Positions 7,819-16,407 of a stretch of 64,000 nt of DNA are shown piece by piece. The notes below the pieces were generated by a model. It was not told the origin of the DNA. It worked only from the letters and a program-made list of their open reading frames with translations, and made no database searches. Source of the stretch: Paenibacillus puerhi (GTDB lineage: Bacteria; Bacillota; Bacilli; Paenibacillales; NBRC-103111); contig NZ_WUWM01000012.1 of assembly GCF_009846885.1 (NCBI RefSeq), forward strand, positions 1 through 64,000, read 5' to 3'. Position numbers and translations under genes: made by a program. Every line of letters starts with the position of its first letter. The stretch's first letter is position 1.

Positions 7819-7847
7819 TTGCATTTCGATCTAGGAAATGATATTAT
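7819..7847 (+). promoter_or_regulatory. SigA-type promoter of the second tRNA block
   Basis: -35 TTGCAT (7819-7824), exactly 17-base spacer, -10 TATTAT (7842-7847). It lies 47 bases before tRNA-Gly, so this block is transcribed independently of the upstream ABC operon. Confidence 0.7.
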
Positions 7848-7894
7848 GAATCTTGTCGCTAAAACGAATTGGACATGAAGTGAGATTATAACAT

Positions 7895-7969
7895 GCGGAA
7901 GTGGCTCAGCGGTAGAGCATCGCCTTGCCAAGGCGAGGGTCGCGGGTTCGATTCCCGTCTTCCGCTCCA
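7895..7969 (+). tRNA. tRNA-Gly (GCC)
   Basis: Acceptor GCGGAAG with CTTCCGC, loop TTGCCAA giving anticodon GCC, CCA encoded. Confidence 0.96.
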
Positions 7970-7978
7970 TTTTATGAT

Positions 7979-8055
7979 GTGCCCTTAGCTCAGCTGGATA
8001 GAGCGTTTGACTACGAATCAAAAGGTCGGGAGTTCGAATCTCTCAGGGCACGCCA
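7979..8055 (+). tRNA. tRNA-Arg (ACG)
   Basis: Acceptor GTGCCCT/AGGGCAC, loop CTACGAA with anticodon ACG, discriminator G and CCA encoded. Its last 18 bases plus seven following bases recur at 8162-8186. Confidence 0.95.
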
Positions 8056-8186
8056 TTACAGCCTCATCGAATAACCAAGTGAACTGAGATCAAGATTCGA
8101 GCGAAAGAGTTCGTCGGAGCTACGCTTCGTTAGGATGACGTCGCAGTCGGCCGAAGGCCGTATCTCTCAGGGCACGCCATTACAGC
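8038..8186 (+). mobile_element. Short element at the 3' end of tRNA-Arg
   Basis: A perfect 25-bp direct repeat (8038-8062 and 8162-8186), starting inside the tRNA-Arg T arm, brackets 99 bp. Inside are GTTCGTCGGAGC (8109-8120), TTCGTTAG (8126-8133), GCAGTC (8143-8148) and the hairpin CGGCC-GAA-GGCCG (8148-8160), ending right at the second repeat. The parts and their order match the element after tRNA-Glu at 782-902. It appears non-coding and I do not recognise the family. Confidence 0.65.
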
Positions 8187-8201
8187 TTATATGTTAATTG
8201 T

Positions 8202-8278
8202 CGGGACGTAGCTCAGCTTGGTAGAGCACCTGGTTTGGGACCAGGGGGTCGCATGTTCAAATCGTGTCGTCCCGACCA
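8202..8278 (+). tRNA. tRNA-Pro (TGG)
   Basis: Acceptor CGGGACG with TGTCCCG-type 3' strand, loop TTTGGGA with anticodon TGG, CCA encoded. It lies 15 bases after the tRNA-Arg-associated element. Confidence 0.95.
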
Positions 8279-8284
8279 TCATAT

Positions 8285-8358
8285 GCGGGTGTAGTTCAAT
8301 GGTAGAACTTTAGCCTTCCAAGCTAATAGCGTGGGTTCGATTCCCATCACCCGCTCCA
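8285..8358 (+). tRNA. tRNA-Gly (TCC)
   Basis: Acceptor GCGGGTG with CACCCGC, loop CTTCCAA with anticodon TCC, CCA encoded. Its last 17 bases begin a direct repeat of about 190 bp that recurs at 9264. Confidence 0.95.
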
Positions 8359-8373
8359 TAATTTTAAATGACC

Positions 8374-8401
8374 AAACCTTGATGATTCAAGGTTTTTTTA
8401 T
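8374..8401 (+). terminator. Terminator of the second tRNA block
   Basis: Stem AAACCTTGA/TCAAGGTTT with a TGAT loop, followed by seven T residues in a row. A degenerate second copy is at 9297-9320. Confidence 0.85.
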
Positions 8402-8469
8402 TTGTTCAAGCCAAAAGGAAGCCGAATCCCTCTCATAGGGACCCGGCTCCTTTTTAAGTAATATAGCGG

Positions 8470-8528
8470 TCAACTGGCGAGACCAAGCTTCTTCAACGTA
8501 CGCAGCAGAATGTTGCTGCCTCTGCACG
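8470..8528 (-). pseudogene. Tail fragment of an SLH-domain gene
   Basis: Read on the minus strand, this encodes the end of an SLH domain (…LKKLGLAS and stop), nearly the same as the end of the intact gene whose stop is at 9390. The rest of that gene is absent here. It is part of the 190-bp direct repeat, so it is a duplication or recombination scar rather than a gene. Confidence 0.6.
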
Positions 8529-8615
8529 CGGCTAATAGGGGTTACGTCTCAAGGTGTCAATAATGAGGCTGTCGATTCATTGTGGACGGCAGCGCAGTTA
8601 AGTAAAGGCTGATCG

Positions 8616-8798
8616 TAACGGACACCACAGTCGCTATTTCACAAAAAGGGGGCCTGTTCAAATTGTAACGGACACAGACGACCTTACTTACGTCAAAACC
8701 GCATAGAATGGGCAGAAATGCACCAAATAGCGTCATCTGAGTCCGTTAGATTTTCAATATCGCGAAAATGCTGCAAATAGAGACGCTGAGGTCCGTTA
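8616..8798. repeat. Four 50-bp-spaced TAACGGAC units, two in each direction
   Basis: TAACGGAC occurs at 8616-8623 and 8666-8673, and its complement GTCCGTTA at 8741-8748 and 8791-8798. Within each pair the spacing is exactly 50 bp. Each unit continues with a similar segment (CAG, then a CGCTATTT-like block), so these are diverged copies of one unit arranged as two direct plus two inverted. The stretch holds no gene and looks like an intergenic repeat family. Confidence 0.7.
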
Positions 8799-8827
8799 AC
8801 GAAAGCAGAACGTTTCAACTCAGTTAC

Positions 8828-9233
8828 TCACAGTGAATCGACAACCTCAATAATAACAATTAGAAGTCCAATGGACATCACTAATACGACAAAATGAAGC
8901 AAGGAAATTAGCAGATATGTAGGTCTACCGAGCCCCGTAAGTGTCCACCAAAATAGAGGCGGTGCCTGTATGAGGGTTATGGCTAGTCCACATAGTAGTA
9001 TAGCTATGGCTGGTATTATCTTTAACTTACTATTTTTATACCGAAAAGCTATTGGTAAAATAGATACGTTTCCCCCCCAATAGAAGACTAACGTGGGCCC
9101 ACAATCTAACATAACCATCTTCCGAGCCTTTTTCCATTCCTAAAAAAGAAAAATCAAAAACATGAAAGCTGTAACAGGAAGATAACATAATTGACGTTGT
9201 CCCGACTAAAAAAGACCACTTTACCAACTTCAC
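8828..9233 (-). pseudogene. Small membrane protein gene split by a 7-G frameshift
   Basis: Two overlapping reading frames (9233-9036 and 9118-8828) join into one protein of about 134 residues with about four membrane segments if one base is removed from the C7 run at 9072-9078 (G7 in the coding strand). One frame then reads LLLGGNVSILPIAF. The frame opens at a GTG with the only good Shine-Dalgarno (GGGAGGAG, 9246-9253) too far away and out of frame, so the 5' end may be damaged too. No family recognised. It lies inside the region bracketed by the 190-bp repeats. Alternatives are a sequencing error or slippage-based phase variation. Confidence 0.5.
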
Positions 9234-9263
9234 TTTGTATTAATCCCATAGTTCTCCTCCCAC

Positions 9264-9450
9264 TCCCATCACCCGCTCCATAACTTTAAAGGACCCAACC
9301 TTGATGATTCAAGGTTTTTTATTTGCTCAAGCCAAAAGAAGCCGTATCCCTCATGGGGACCCGGCTTCCTTTTTTAAGTAATACAGCGGTCAGCTGGCAA
9401 AACCAAGCTTCTTCAACGTACGCAGCAGAATGACTGCTGCCTCTGCACGA
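9264..9450 (+). repeat. Direct repeat copy 2 (tRNA-Gly end, terminators, SLH gene tail)
   Basis: Begins with 17 bases identical to the tRNA-Gly 3' end, including CCA, but no complete tRNA. It continues through the same two terminators into the 3' end of the intact SLH gene. It pairs with 8342-8530. Confidence 0.75.
9333..9375 (-). terminator. Terminator of the SLH phosphoesterase gene
   Basis: Hairpin GAAGCCG/CGGCTTC with an inner TCCC/GGGG stem lies 15-50 bases beyond the minus-strand stop codon, with T/A tracts on both sides. It may work in both directions. A copy also occurs in repeat copy 1. Confidence 0.7.
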
Positions 9451-12400
9451 GTAGCCGGCTTTTCAGGTGAGAACATCGCGGCGGAGTCGCCTTCCATGAT
9501 CCCCTTGTCAGCGAGGCGGGAGGCTGCTGCCGCTGCCCACTCTGGAATCGTTGCGGCGTCCTTAAAGGCAGCCAGAGCCTCTGGGGCTTTGGATGTTGAG
9601 CTGTCGCCCGCGAACTGCATGGCCCGCGTAATTAACACGGCCATCTCAGCCCGGGTGATCTTGGCGTCCGGGGCAAATACAGCCGTATCTTGCCCTTCGA
9701 CGAGGCCAAGCCTGACCGCAGCTCCGACAGATCCTGCATACCAGGAAGCTGAAGCGACATCCTTGAAGGAGGAAGCATCGCCTTCCGCTGTAAGGCCGAG
9801 GCTGCGTACGACCAAGGCGGTGAATTCGGCCCGAGTGACCGATTGGTCAGGTGCATAGTCGTTGTCGCTAACGCCCTTGACGATCAGCTTGGACGCCATG
9901 GCTTCAACATCGTTCCGGGACCAGTGGCCGCTCAGATCGGCGAACGATTTCTTGCTGGTCAATATGGCGTAGATGCTGTTGCCGGGGCGCTTCAGTTCAA
10001 AGGTTGTTTGGCCGTTAGAGGTGCTGGCCGATCCCGGTACGAACTGAAACTCGCCTGAGTTGGGGTCGTACCTTACACCTGTCGCCGACGATAAGCTGCT
10101 GGCGGCAGGTACTTGAATAGTGCGTGTTACGTAGGTTTTGCCGAAATCATTCAGTTTCTTTGCTTGTCCGTTCACGATGATGTCTAGGTCGAATTCGGTT
10201 GCGGATCGACCTACCAATCCTGCCCCATCGTGACGGCGTGCTGCCTGCTCCAGTTCTTGCAGCAATGAGCCGGTTACGGGCGCGATCGATACCCGAACCG
10301 TTGTTTGGCCTAACGAGTCCGAGCCGTTTGGTTGCTCCAGCTTCAGGAGATGCAAGGGTAGCCGGTACCCGGCTGCATCCGTTTGAATGGAAATCAAAGC
10401 CTGGGCCGCCTGGCTGCCAGCCGCTGCTAAGGCTTCAGCAGGCAGGGAGATGACGGAAGCCCCGCTGTAGGCTGGGATACGGATTTGAACCTGAGCATGC
10501 TGCCCGCTTTTAATACCGGACAGGGCTTGCGTCAATGCCTTCTTAAGCTCCTCGGAGGTCACGGATACCGTTTGGGTCGCGAGGCCCGCAGCGTTCCGGC
10601 TTTCTTCCACTTGGAGGGCTGAGGCGGGCAGATCCACGGTTTTTACCGCACTTCCGGCCGCCGGACTTGACCCAGGAGTCTCTTCCTTGACAGTGGAACC
10701 GCCGCCGGTCGAGCTGCCGGTACCGGAGCCTGTATTCGAATCCGAGTCAGAATCCGAGTCCGAGCCAGACCCTGTTTCTGCGGACGGCTTGCTTTGCTCG
10801 ACGATCCGTCCTTCTAGGGCAGGAGCAATGACGCCGCCTAGCGAGTTCAGATAATCGATAAAATTGTCATAATCCGGATAGCCCAGATCCTCATGATAGT
10901 GTCCTTGCTCGATAGCTTTGGCGAAGGAAGCATAGCCATCTCCGCCATTGGCGACAAAGCTGTTCGTAGCGACCCGGTAGGTGGCATCAAGACGAAGCGG
11001 AACGTAGCTGTCGCCGGTTTTGATGCGCACGTCGTATACTTTGCTGCCGGCCTCCTGAGCGGGATCCCACTTAAAGGTCATCCCGGCCACTTGAGGGAAT
11101 TTACCCGGCAGATCGCTTAATTTGGCGCCGCTGACGCCATTCTCAAGGCCATCCTTAAGCTGCTGGCCGGTTACATCCAGGATATACAGCGTATTGCCGA
11201 AAGGCATTACCGTCCGCAGGGCTCCCATCGTGATAGCTCCCTGCTGGATCGAGTCGCGGATCCCTCCGCCGTTCATCAGGGCGACATCCGCATTTTTCAG
11301 TGCTTTGCCTTTGGATAGCATGGCGTCGGCGATAAAATTACCCAGATTCGTTTCTTTGGAGCGCACGTTCTCGCGCTTGCCGTCCAGAAGGACGTCCGTT
11401 TGCCCGATCTTCTGCTGCTTCAACAGCTCGAGCTCGTCTTTGTAAGGCTGCAGCATCTTCTTGGCGACAGGCTCTTCGGGAACGTTAGCATTAATCGTAA
11501 TAAGCTGACCATGAAGCTGGTCCTGACCGGTCAGAACTACGCCATGATCGTCGAACGTCACATCCAGGCGTCCGAGGAACTTGCCCCACTCGTTGGCTTG
11601 AACGATAACCGTAGGCTCCGATGCGCTGCCTGTTAGGACGACAGGGGCGTCCAGCTTGGTATGGGTATGTCCGCCGACGATCACGTCGATGCCCGGTACG
11701 GCTTCAGCCAGCTCCCGGTCACGGTTATAGCCAAGATGGGATAACGCGATAATGACCTGAATCCCTTCGGCCTGAATGGTTTCGACGGTTTTGGCCGCTG
11801 CGGCGTTGGCGGAGCTGAACTGAACATCCTTGCCTGGGCTGGAGGTTTCCTTGGTATCCTCGGTGGTGAGACCGAATACGGCGACCTTTTGCCCGTTCAC
11901 GTCCATCACGACATAGGGATAAACACCGGCATTGGCCGTGGACTTGGGCTGAAGCGTATCGATCACCTTAGGCATCCGCAGCAGCGGGCTGATGTGGCTG
12001 TCCGCGCTGAAGTCGATGTTCGAGCTCAGCAGCGGGAATTTGGCCTTGCTGATAAAGCTTGCCAGCGTCTGAGTGCCCTGATCGAATTCATGATTGCCGA
12101 AAGTCATCGCGTCATAGCCCAAGTAATTCATAAACTCCAGATCGGCCTGTCCCATCCACTTCGTAAAGTACAGATCGCCGGAAAATACGTCGCCCGCATC
12201 CAACAGCAGGCTGCGACCGCCCTCTTCACGAATCTGGTTAATGACAGTCGCCCGGCGGGCTACATCTTCCAGATGAGCGTGGGTATCATTCGTATGCATA
12301 ACCGTTAGCTTCCAGGGGCCGGACACGGTCACGACGGCTTCCGCCTGCCCGTAACCATCGGAGGTGCGCACGGTGATGACGGCTGTTCCTCCGGACAGAG

Positions 12401-15161
12401 GCGTCACGCTGCCGGCTTCATCGACTTGGGCAATAGCCGGATTGGATGAAGTCCAGATCAAGTCCGAGGCTGCCGACGCCGTATCGGTGACCGTAGCCGT
12501 AAGCTTCGTCGCAGCTTCTCCCGCCTTAAGCGCCAGCGAAGTCCGGTCAAGCGTGACCCGAGGAACTTGGAGCTCCATAACAGATATCGTGCCGCCGACC
12601 TCATTGGCTACCAGAAGGAGCGGCAAGCCTGTCGGGCTATCGGCCGTCGGGATGAATTCCAAACCTTCCGGGCCTGTATCCGTGTTGATTCCAGCTGCGA
12701 AATCTCGGGTGTTGAAATAATTGACGAAAGCAGGCTGAGCCGGATCCGTAACGTCATAGGTCATAACGCCCCCGATACGCTCAAGTCCGGTGAAAGCGAG
12801 AACCCGGCTGCCGACTTCCCCAACGGCTACATATTCGGGTTCCGGTCCTTTTTTCGTGCTGCGGTCATCCTTCTCCGTCTTGCTGTTGCTGGCATTGAAA
12901 TAATCCGGCAGCCGTTCACCGGTAATGCGTTCGAAATCGCTGCCGCTGTCATAGACCTGCTCCATCGTATCGGCCTGCCAGATCGAGAAGGAGCGTCCGC
13001 CGTACAGATAGACGCCATCCTTGCTCATATCGCTTACGACTTCGACATCGTCGTACTTGGTTTGTCCCTGCAGGAAGCGGGCGGCTTCGGACTCAGGGTT
13101 CAGGCTCGGCTTCAGCTTGCCCAGCTTCGTGGCATTGGTGAGCTTCGGCCACTCCGTAGCGTCGCCTTCATTGGCGGTGAACAGGTACGTCTTTCCTCCG
13201 ATCGAGTGGGTGGCGATGCCGTCAGGCATATACATGCCGTAGAATGGAACATTCTCCAGCTTGATCTCGCCGTCCTTCACCAGGTCGAGGGCGTTGCGCG
13301 GGTCGCGGAAGTCTTTGAAGCCAAGCCCCTTGACCGCCTCTACTTTCTGACCGGCGATGTCCACTATGGCGATGGCGTTATTTTCTTGCAGCGAAACATA
13401 GGCTTTGCTCTCGTCTGCTGAGAAAGCGATGTATTCCGGTTCGAGGTCTCGAACGGCATCGGTTTTTGGTCCGGGGCCGCCGATGATGCCGCTGACAGGG
13501 TCCGCGGCGCCCCGAATATGGACAAGATCGTCTATGACAGCGGGGTCATCGAATTTCACGTGCACTACGCTATCTGTCGTCGTGTCGGCAATCGTGACGC
13601 TGCCCTCCGGGTCGTTCTTACCGGAGCGGGGTTCCGCTTCGTCCGCGGTCAGGACGTATTTGCCGTCGGACGTAAATTTAACCATATCGGGCTGTATGCC
13701 CGCATCGTAGGACTTTACCAGATTGCCGTCATAATCGAGCAGCAAAATTTTGCCCTTGCTCATCGGATCGGCATGCTGGACAGAGACCGCGATCCGCTTG
13801 GTGGGCGTATTCACATCGACGCTGGTCAGATCGCCAAAGACGAAGCCATCCTGCTCCGCCAGCTCTTTCACAAGAACCGATTTCTCCTTGCTCAGTGTTC
13901 CGCTTCCGGTCAGAGGAACAATATCCAGACTCGGCGGATTGCTTGACCCGCTAACGATGTACATCTTGCGATTATCTTTGTTGTATCTCACAATCTCCGC
14001 TACTCCGCCGTCCTTATTCGAGACGCCGACCTGATATTGGCCTATTTTTCGGATAGCGAGGCTGTCCGGCGTCAGCACTTGTTTGGCAGGCTTCACCGTA
14101 AGGCTCAGCAGGCGGTTTGCTTTGGCCCTGGGCTCCGCGCTGTCGTACACGGTGAGCGTCACAGTGGCGGTTCCTTCCGCGTGTGCAGCGGGCACGCCCT
14201 GAATGACGCCGGTCTGCGAGTCGACGGAAAGTCCGGCAGGGAGGCCATCTGCGCTGAAGCTGTAAGGAGGCTTGCCTCCGTAGGCGGCCGCCGTCACCGA
14301 ATAAGACGAGCCGACATAAGCTTCGGACAGCTTGTCTGTTGAAATGCCGACCGCAGAGGTTGGCCAGGCGCCGTCGATGCTGCCACGAGGGCCCTGATTG
14401 AGTAGAGTTGCCGCATCGGCGCTGCTATAGTCGATTTGCTGGAAATCGGCCTGGTTATTGTCCGTATCCGTCCGTGCCTTGCGTACGATTCCTTTTTTCT
14501 TGGACTTGCCCTCCGTACTGCCGGTAGGGAAAGCGGTCTCGAAGCCGTCGATCGCGCTCTCCGAATCATTGTCGGCTGCACCTACGAGATCGACATAGCC
14601 TTCAGGCTTGGAGCCTACAGAGAAGGGCTGAGCCATCGCAAGAGGGGATTGATTGCTCATTAGCGCGACCTTCATGGCCTTATTGTAAATAAAGGCGTCC
14701 AGCGTCAGATCGCTTTTGGCGGTCAGATCGAGCTTCTGGTTAGCCGCTGTAGCGCCTGTCGGCTTGCCTGTAATCAGGTAAGAAGAATGGGCCTTGATCG
14801 TCCCATTGAGGTTCAACTGCTGCCAGGGACTGGTTGTGCCGTCGGGGTTGGCCGTAATTTTCTTGTCGTTATAAGCATAATGAAGCGACCATTGGTCGAG
14901 CGGGATGTCTTGATCCGTAGGATTGTACAGTTCAATGAACCCGTGGGAGACAGGGGCATCGGTTGCGGTAGATAGTCCTCCTCCGTAGATCTGATTAATG
15001 AAAACATGGGGCACCGTCACATCGTAGCTGCCCGCTGGGGTGTAAGGCGTTCCCGCGAGCGGAGCTGGGGCGGCCCATGCGGGTACGGCTGTTAGGATCG
15101 AGCCCGCGATTAGCTCGCCAGCTAGAAGTAAAGATAAGATCGTTTTCGCTTTCTTCTTCAA
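9390..15161 (-). CDS. Giant exported phosphoesterase with choice-of-anchor I and SLH domains
   Basis: A protein of about 1,920 residues predicted to sit on the cell surface. In order: Sec signal peptide ending AWAAP; lamin-tail-like domain (about 45-170); He_PIG/cadherin-like Ig domain (about 275-360); choice-of-anchor I beta-propeller-like region (about 375-880); BID_2 Ig-like domain (about 885-950); metallophosphoesterase (from about 955, motifs HTNDTH, DAGD, GNHEFD, GHTH); 5'-nucleotidase C-terminal domain (about 1255-1440, NGGGIRD); Ser/Asp-rich linker near 1470; an unassigned domain; three SLH repeats (about 1740-1925). The SLH repeats should bind pyruvylated wall polymer. Probable role is extracellular nucleotide or phosphate-ester hydrolysis. 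TTG at 15161 has AAAGGGAG 11 bases upstream; GTG at 15173 overlaps that site. Confidence 0.92.
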   Translation of the reverse strand: MKKKAKTILSLLLAGELIAGSILTAVPAWAAPAPLAGTPYTPAGSYDVTVPHVFINQIYGGGLSTATDAPVSHGFIELYNPTDQDIPLDQWSLHYAYNDKKITANPDGTTSPWQQLNLNGTIKAHSSYLITGKPTGATAANQKLDLTAKSDLTLDAFIYNKAMKVALMSNQSPLAMAQPFSVGSKPEGYVDLVGAADNDSESAIDGFETAFPTGSTEGKSKKKGIVRKARTDTDNNQADFQQIDYSSADAATLLNQGPRGSIDGAWPTSAVGISTDKLSEAYVGSSYSVTAAAYGGKPPYSFSADGLPAGLSVDSQTGVIQGVPAAHAEGTATVTLTVYDSAEPRAKANRLLSLTVKPAKQVLTPDSLAIRKIGQYQVGVSNKDGGVAEIVRYNKDNRKMYIVSGSSNPPSLDIVPLTGSGTLSKEKSVLVKELAEQDGFVFGDLTSVDVNTPTKRIAVSVQHADPMSKGKILLLDYDGNLVKSYDAGIQPDMVKFTSDGKYVLTADEAEPRSGKNDPEGSVTIADTTTDSVVHVKFDDPAVIDDLVHIRGAADPVSGIIGGPGPKTDAVRDLEPEYIAFSADESKAYVSLQENNAIAIVDIAGQKVEAVKGLGFKDFRDPRNALDLVKDGEIKLENVPFYGMYMPDGIATHSIGGKTYLFTANEGDATEWPKLTNATKLGKLKPSLNPESEAARFLQGQTKYDDVEVVSDMSKDGVYLYGGRSFSIWQADTMEQVYDSGSDFERITGERLPDYFNASNSKTEKDDRSTKKGPEPEYVAVGEVGSRVLAFTGLERIGGVMTYDVTDPAQPAFVNYFNTRDFAAGINTDTGPEGLEFIPTADSPTGLPLLLVANEVGGTISVMELQVPRVTLDRTSLALKAGEAATKLTATVTDTASAASDLIWTSSNPAIAQVDEAGSVTPLSGGTAVITVRTSDGYGQAEAVVTVSGPWKLTVMHTNDTHAHLEDVARRATVINQIREEGGRSLLLDAGDVFSGDLYFTKWMGQADLEFMNYLGYDAMTFGNHEFDQGTQTLASFISKAKFPLLSSNIDFSADSHISPLLRMPKVIDTLQPKSTANAGVYPYVVMDVNGQKVAVFGLTTEDTKETSSPGKDVQFSSANAAAAKTVETIQAEGIQVIIALSHLGYNRDRELAEAVPGIDVIVGGHTHTKLDAPVVLTGSASEPTVIVQANEWGKFLGRLDVTFDDHGVVLTGQDQLHGQLITINANVPEEPVAKKMLQPYKDELELLKQQKIGQTDVLLDGKRENVRSKETNLGNFIADAMLSKGKALKNADVALMNGGGIRDSIQQGAITMGALRTVMPFGNTLYILDVTGQQLKDGLENGVSGAKLSDLPGKFPQVAGMTFKWDPAQEAGSKVYDVRIKTGDSYVPLRLDATYRVATNSFVANGGDGYASFAKAIEQGHYHEDLGYPDYDNFIDYLNSLGGVIAPALEGRIVEQSKPSAETGSGSDSDSDSDSNTGSGTGSSTGGGSTVKEETPGSSPAAGSAVKTVDLPASALQVEESRNAAGLATQTVSVTSEELKKALTQALSGIKSGQHAQVQIRIPAYSGASVISLPAEALAAAGSQAAQALISIQTDAAGYRLPLHLLKLEQPNGSDSLGQTTVRVSIAPVTGSLLQELEQAARRHDGAGLVGRSATEFDLDIIVNGQAKKLNDFGKTYVTRTIQVPAASSLSSATGVRYDPNSGEFQFVPGSASTSNGQTTFELKRPGNSIYAILTSKKSFADLSGHWSRNDVEAMASKLIVKGVSDNDYAPDQSVTRAEFTALVVRSLGLTAEGDASSFKDVASASWYAGSVGAAVRLGLVEGQDTAVFAPDAKITRAEMAVLITRAMQFAGDSSTSKAPEALAAFKDAATIPEWAAAAASRLADKGIMEGDSAAMFSPEKPATRAEAAVILLRTLKKLGFAS

Positions 15162-15265
15162 AACAGGATTCACTCCCTTTTCTTAGGTAGGCCATCCTGT
15201 TCATTGTAAGAAAGGAATGTAAACAAGGAGTCTTACTTATATGTTTTTTTTGTAAAACTATCCAA

Positions 15266-15303
15266 AACAAAAAAGACTCCCTCCGTCCGGTGGACAGAGA
15301 GAG
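15266..15303 (-). terminator. Terminator of the SDR gene
   Basis: On the minus strand, an imperfect 12-bp stem (two mismatches, loop ACC) is followed by TTTTTT just after the SDR stop codon. Confidence 0.7.
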
Positions 15304-15311
15304 CTTATAAA

Positions 15312-16133
15312 TTAGCCGCGAATCAAGGATTCGGCGCCATCGATATAGATGTCCGTGCCTGTAATATGAGACGATTCCTCGGAGCCGAGGAACAGCGCCA
15401 ACTGAGCAACCTGCATCGCTGATCCGGGTCCTTCCTCGAGCGGCTGGCTGCCCTCGGGGTATTCGATAGGGATACGGATTTCTTCCAGCTCGGGCGTTTT
15501 CTTGGTATTCTCGTCGATGTTAGTCTGGATCGCCCCGGGACAGATGGCATTGACTCGAATCTTGAATTGGGCAAGCTCCAGCGCAGCCATTTTCATAAAA
15601 GCGACCTGTCCGGCTTTGGTTGTGCTGTAGGCGCTAAAGCCGAAATTGGAAAATACCCGGTTCCCGTTAATGGAGCTAGTGATGATCACGCTGCCGCCAT
15701 GCTCCTTGAGGAAGGGAATCGCGTATTTGACCGTCAGGAAGGTCCCCTTCAGGTTGATGCTCATCACCTGCTCCCAATCGCTGACCTGCATATCCTCGAT
15801 CGGCGCCAGCACGCCGTTGATGCCGGCATTGGCGAACACGATGTCCAGCCTGCCCCACTTCTTGGCGGTTTGGGCGATCGCCGCTTCGATCTCTTCAGGC
15901 GCCGAGATATCGGCGACAACCGCCAAGGCTTGTCCTCCATTGCTTTCGATTTCCTTCTGGACCTCCTCCAGTTCCTCCATCGTACGACCGACAAATCCTA
16001 CTTTGGCGCCATGTCTGGCCATCAAGAGAGCGGTTGCCCGTCCGATCCCGGAGCCCCCGCCCGTAATGAAAGCTACCTTGCCGTTCAGCCGCTGCTCCCA
16101 GACCGGCTCGACTTGATCCTTCCGCTGTCCCAT
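15312..16133 (-). CDS. Short-chain dehydrogenase/reductase
   Basis: Classical SDR of 273 residues. The NAD(P)-binding TGGGSGIG motif is at residues 24-31; ANAG and the catalytic S…YSTTK set follow, with PGAIQT after beta-6. Glucose-1-dehydrogenase/FabG-like proteins have the same length and layout; the substrate is unknown. I chose ATG 16133, preceded by GAGGGAGGAAGC; the open frame continues upstream to 16226 without a better site. Divergent from ppc. Confidence 0.88.
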   Translation of the reverse strand: MGQRKDQVEPVWEQRLNGKVAFITGGGSGIGRATALLMARHGAKVGFVGRTMEELEEVQKEIESNGGQALAVVADISAPEEIEAAIAQTAKKWGRLDIVFANAGINGVLAPIEDMQVSDWEQVMSINLKGTFLTVKYAIPFLKEHGGSVIITSSINGNRVFSNFGFSAYSTTKAGQVAFMKMAALELAQFKIRVNAICPGAIQTNIDENTKKTPELEEIRIPIEYPEGSQPLEEGPGSAMQVAQLALFLGSEESSHITGTDIYIDGAESLIRG

Positions 16134-16338
16134 ATTGCTTCCTCCCTCATTATGGTCCTTGGTATGGCCCTCGCTTCCTAGTGTTCGATGAAACAGCGGC
16201 TGGCATGCACCAAGACTAAGAACCACTTAGCTAAAACGCCGCTTTTCGATGTATTAACCGCTCACGTTTGCTCCCAAACATTCCGGAGTGCGGGAGTATG
16301 GAATAAGATGTTTTTTTCGCGGAAGTATACAAATAGGG

Positions 16339-16367
16339 TACATCGCTGACGGGGGATGTGGTAAAAT
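16339..16367 (+). promoter_or_regulatory. Candidate promoter of ppc
   Basis: -10 TAAAAT (16362-16367) lies 17 bases after a weak -35 TACATC (16339-16344), 40 bases before the ppc start. Confidence 0.4.
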
Positions 16368-16407
16368 AGAGGCTATGACCTTGCATGTAGATGGATGGAG
16401 GAGAACC

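Larger units (their letters stand above)
8342..8530 (+). repeat. Direct repeat copy 1 (tRNA-Gly end, terminators, SLH gene tail)
   Basis: It starts in the T arm of tRNA-Gly, runs through two hairpin terminators and ends in a fragment that matches the last codons of the SLH phosphoesterase. The second copy is at 9264-9450. Mismatches and small indels show the duplication is not recent. The block between the copies is the candidate insertion. Confidence 0.75.

Noticed and set aside
12567-13421. 284-codon plus-strand frame inside the phosphoesterase gene
   Set aside because: Antisense shadow of a GC-rich gene; no family motifs and no ribosome site.
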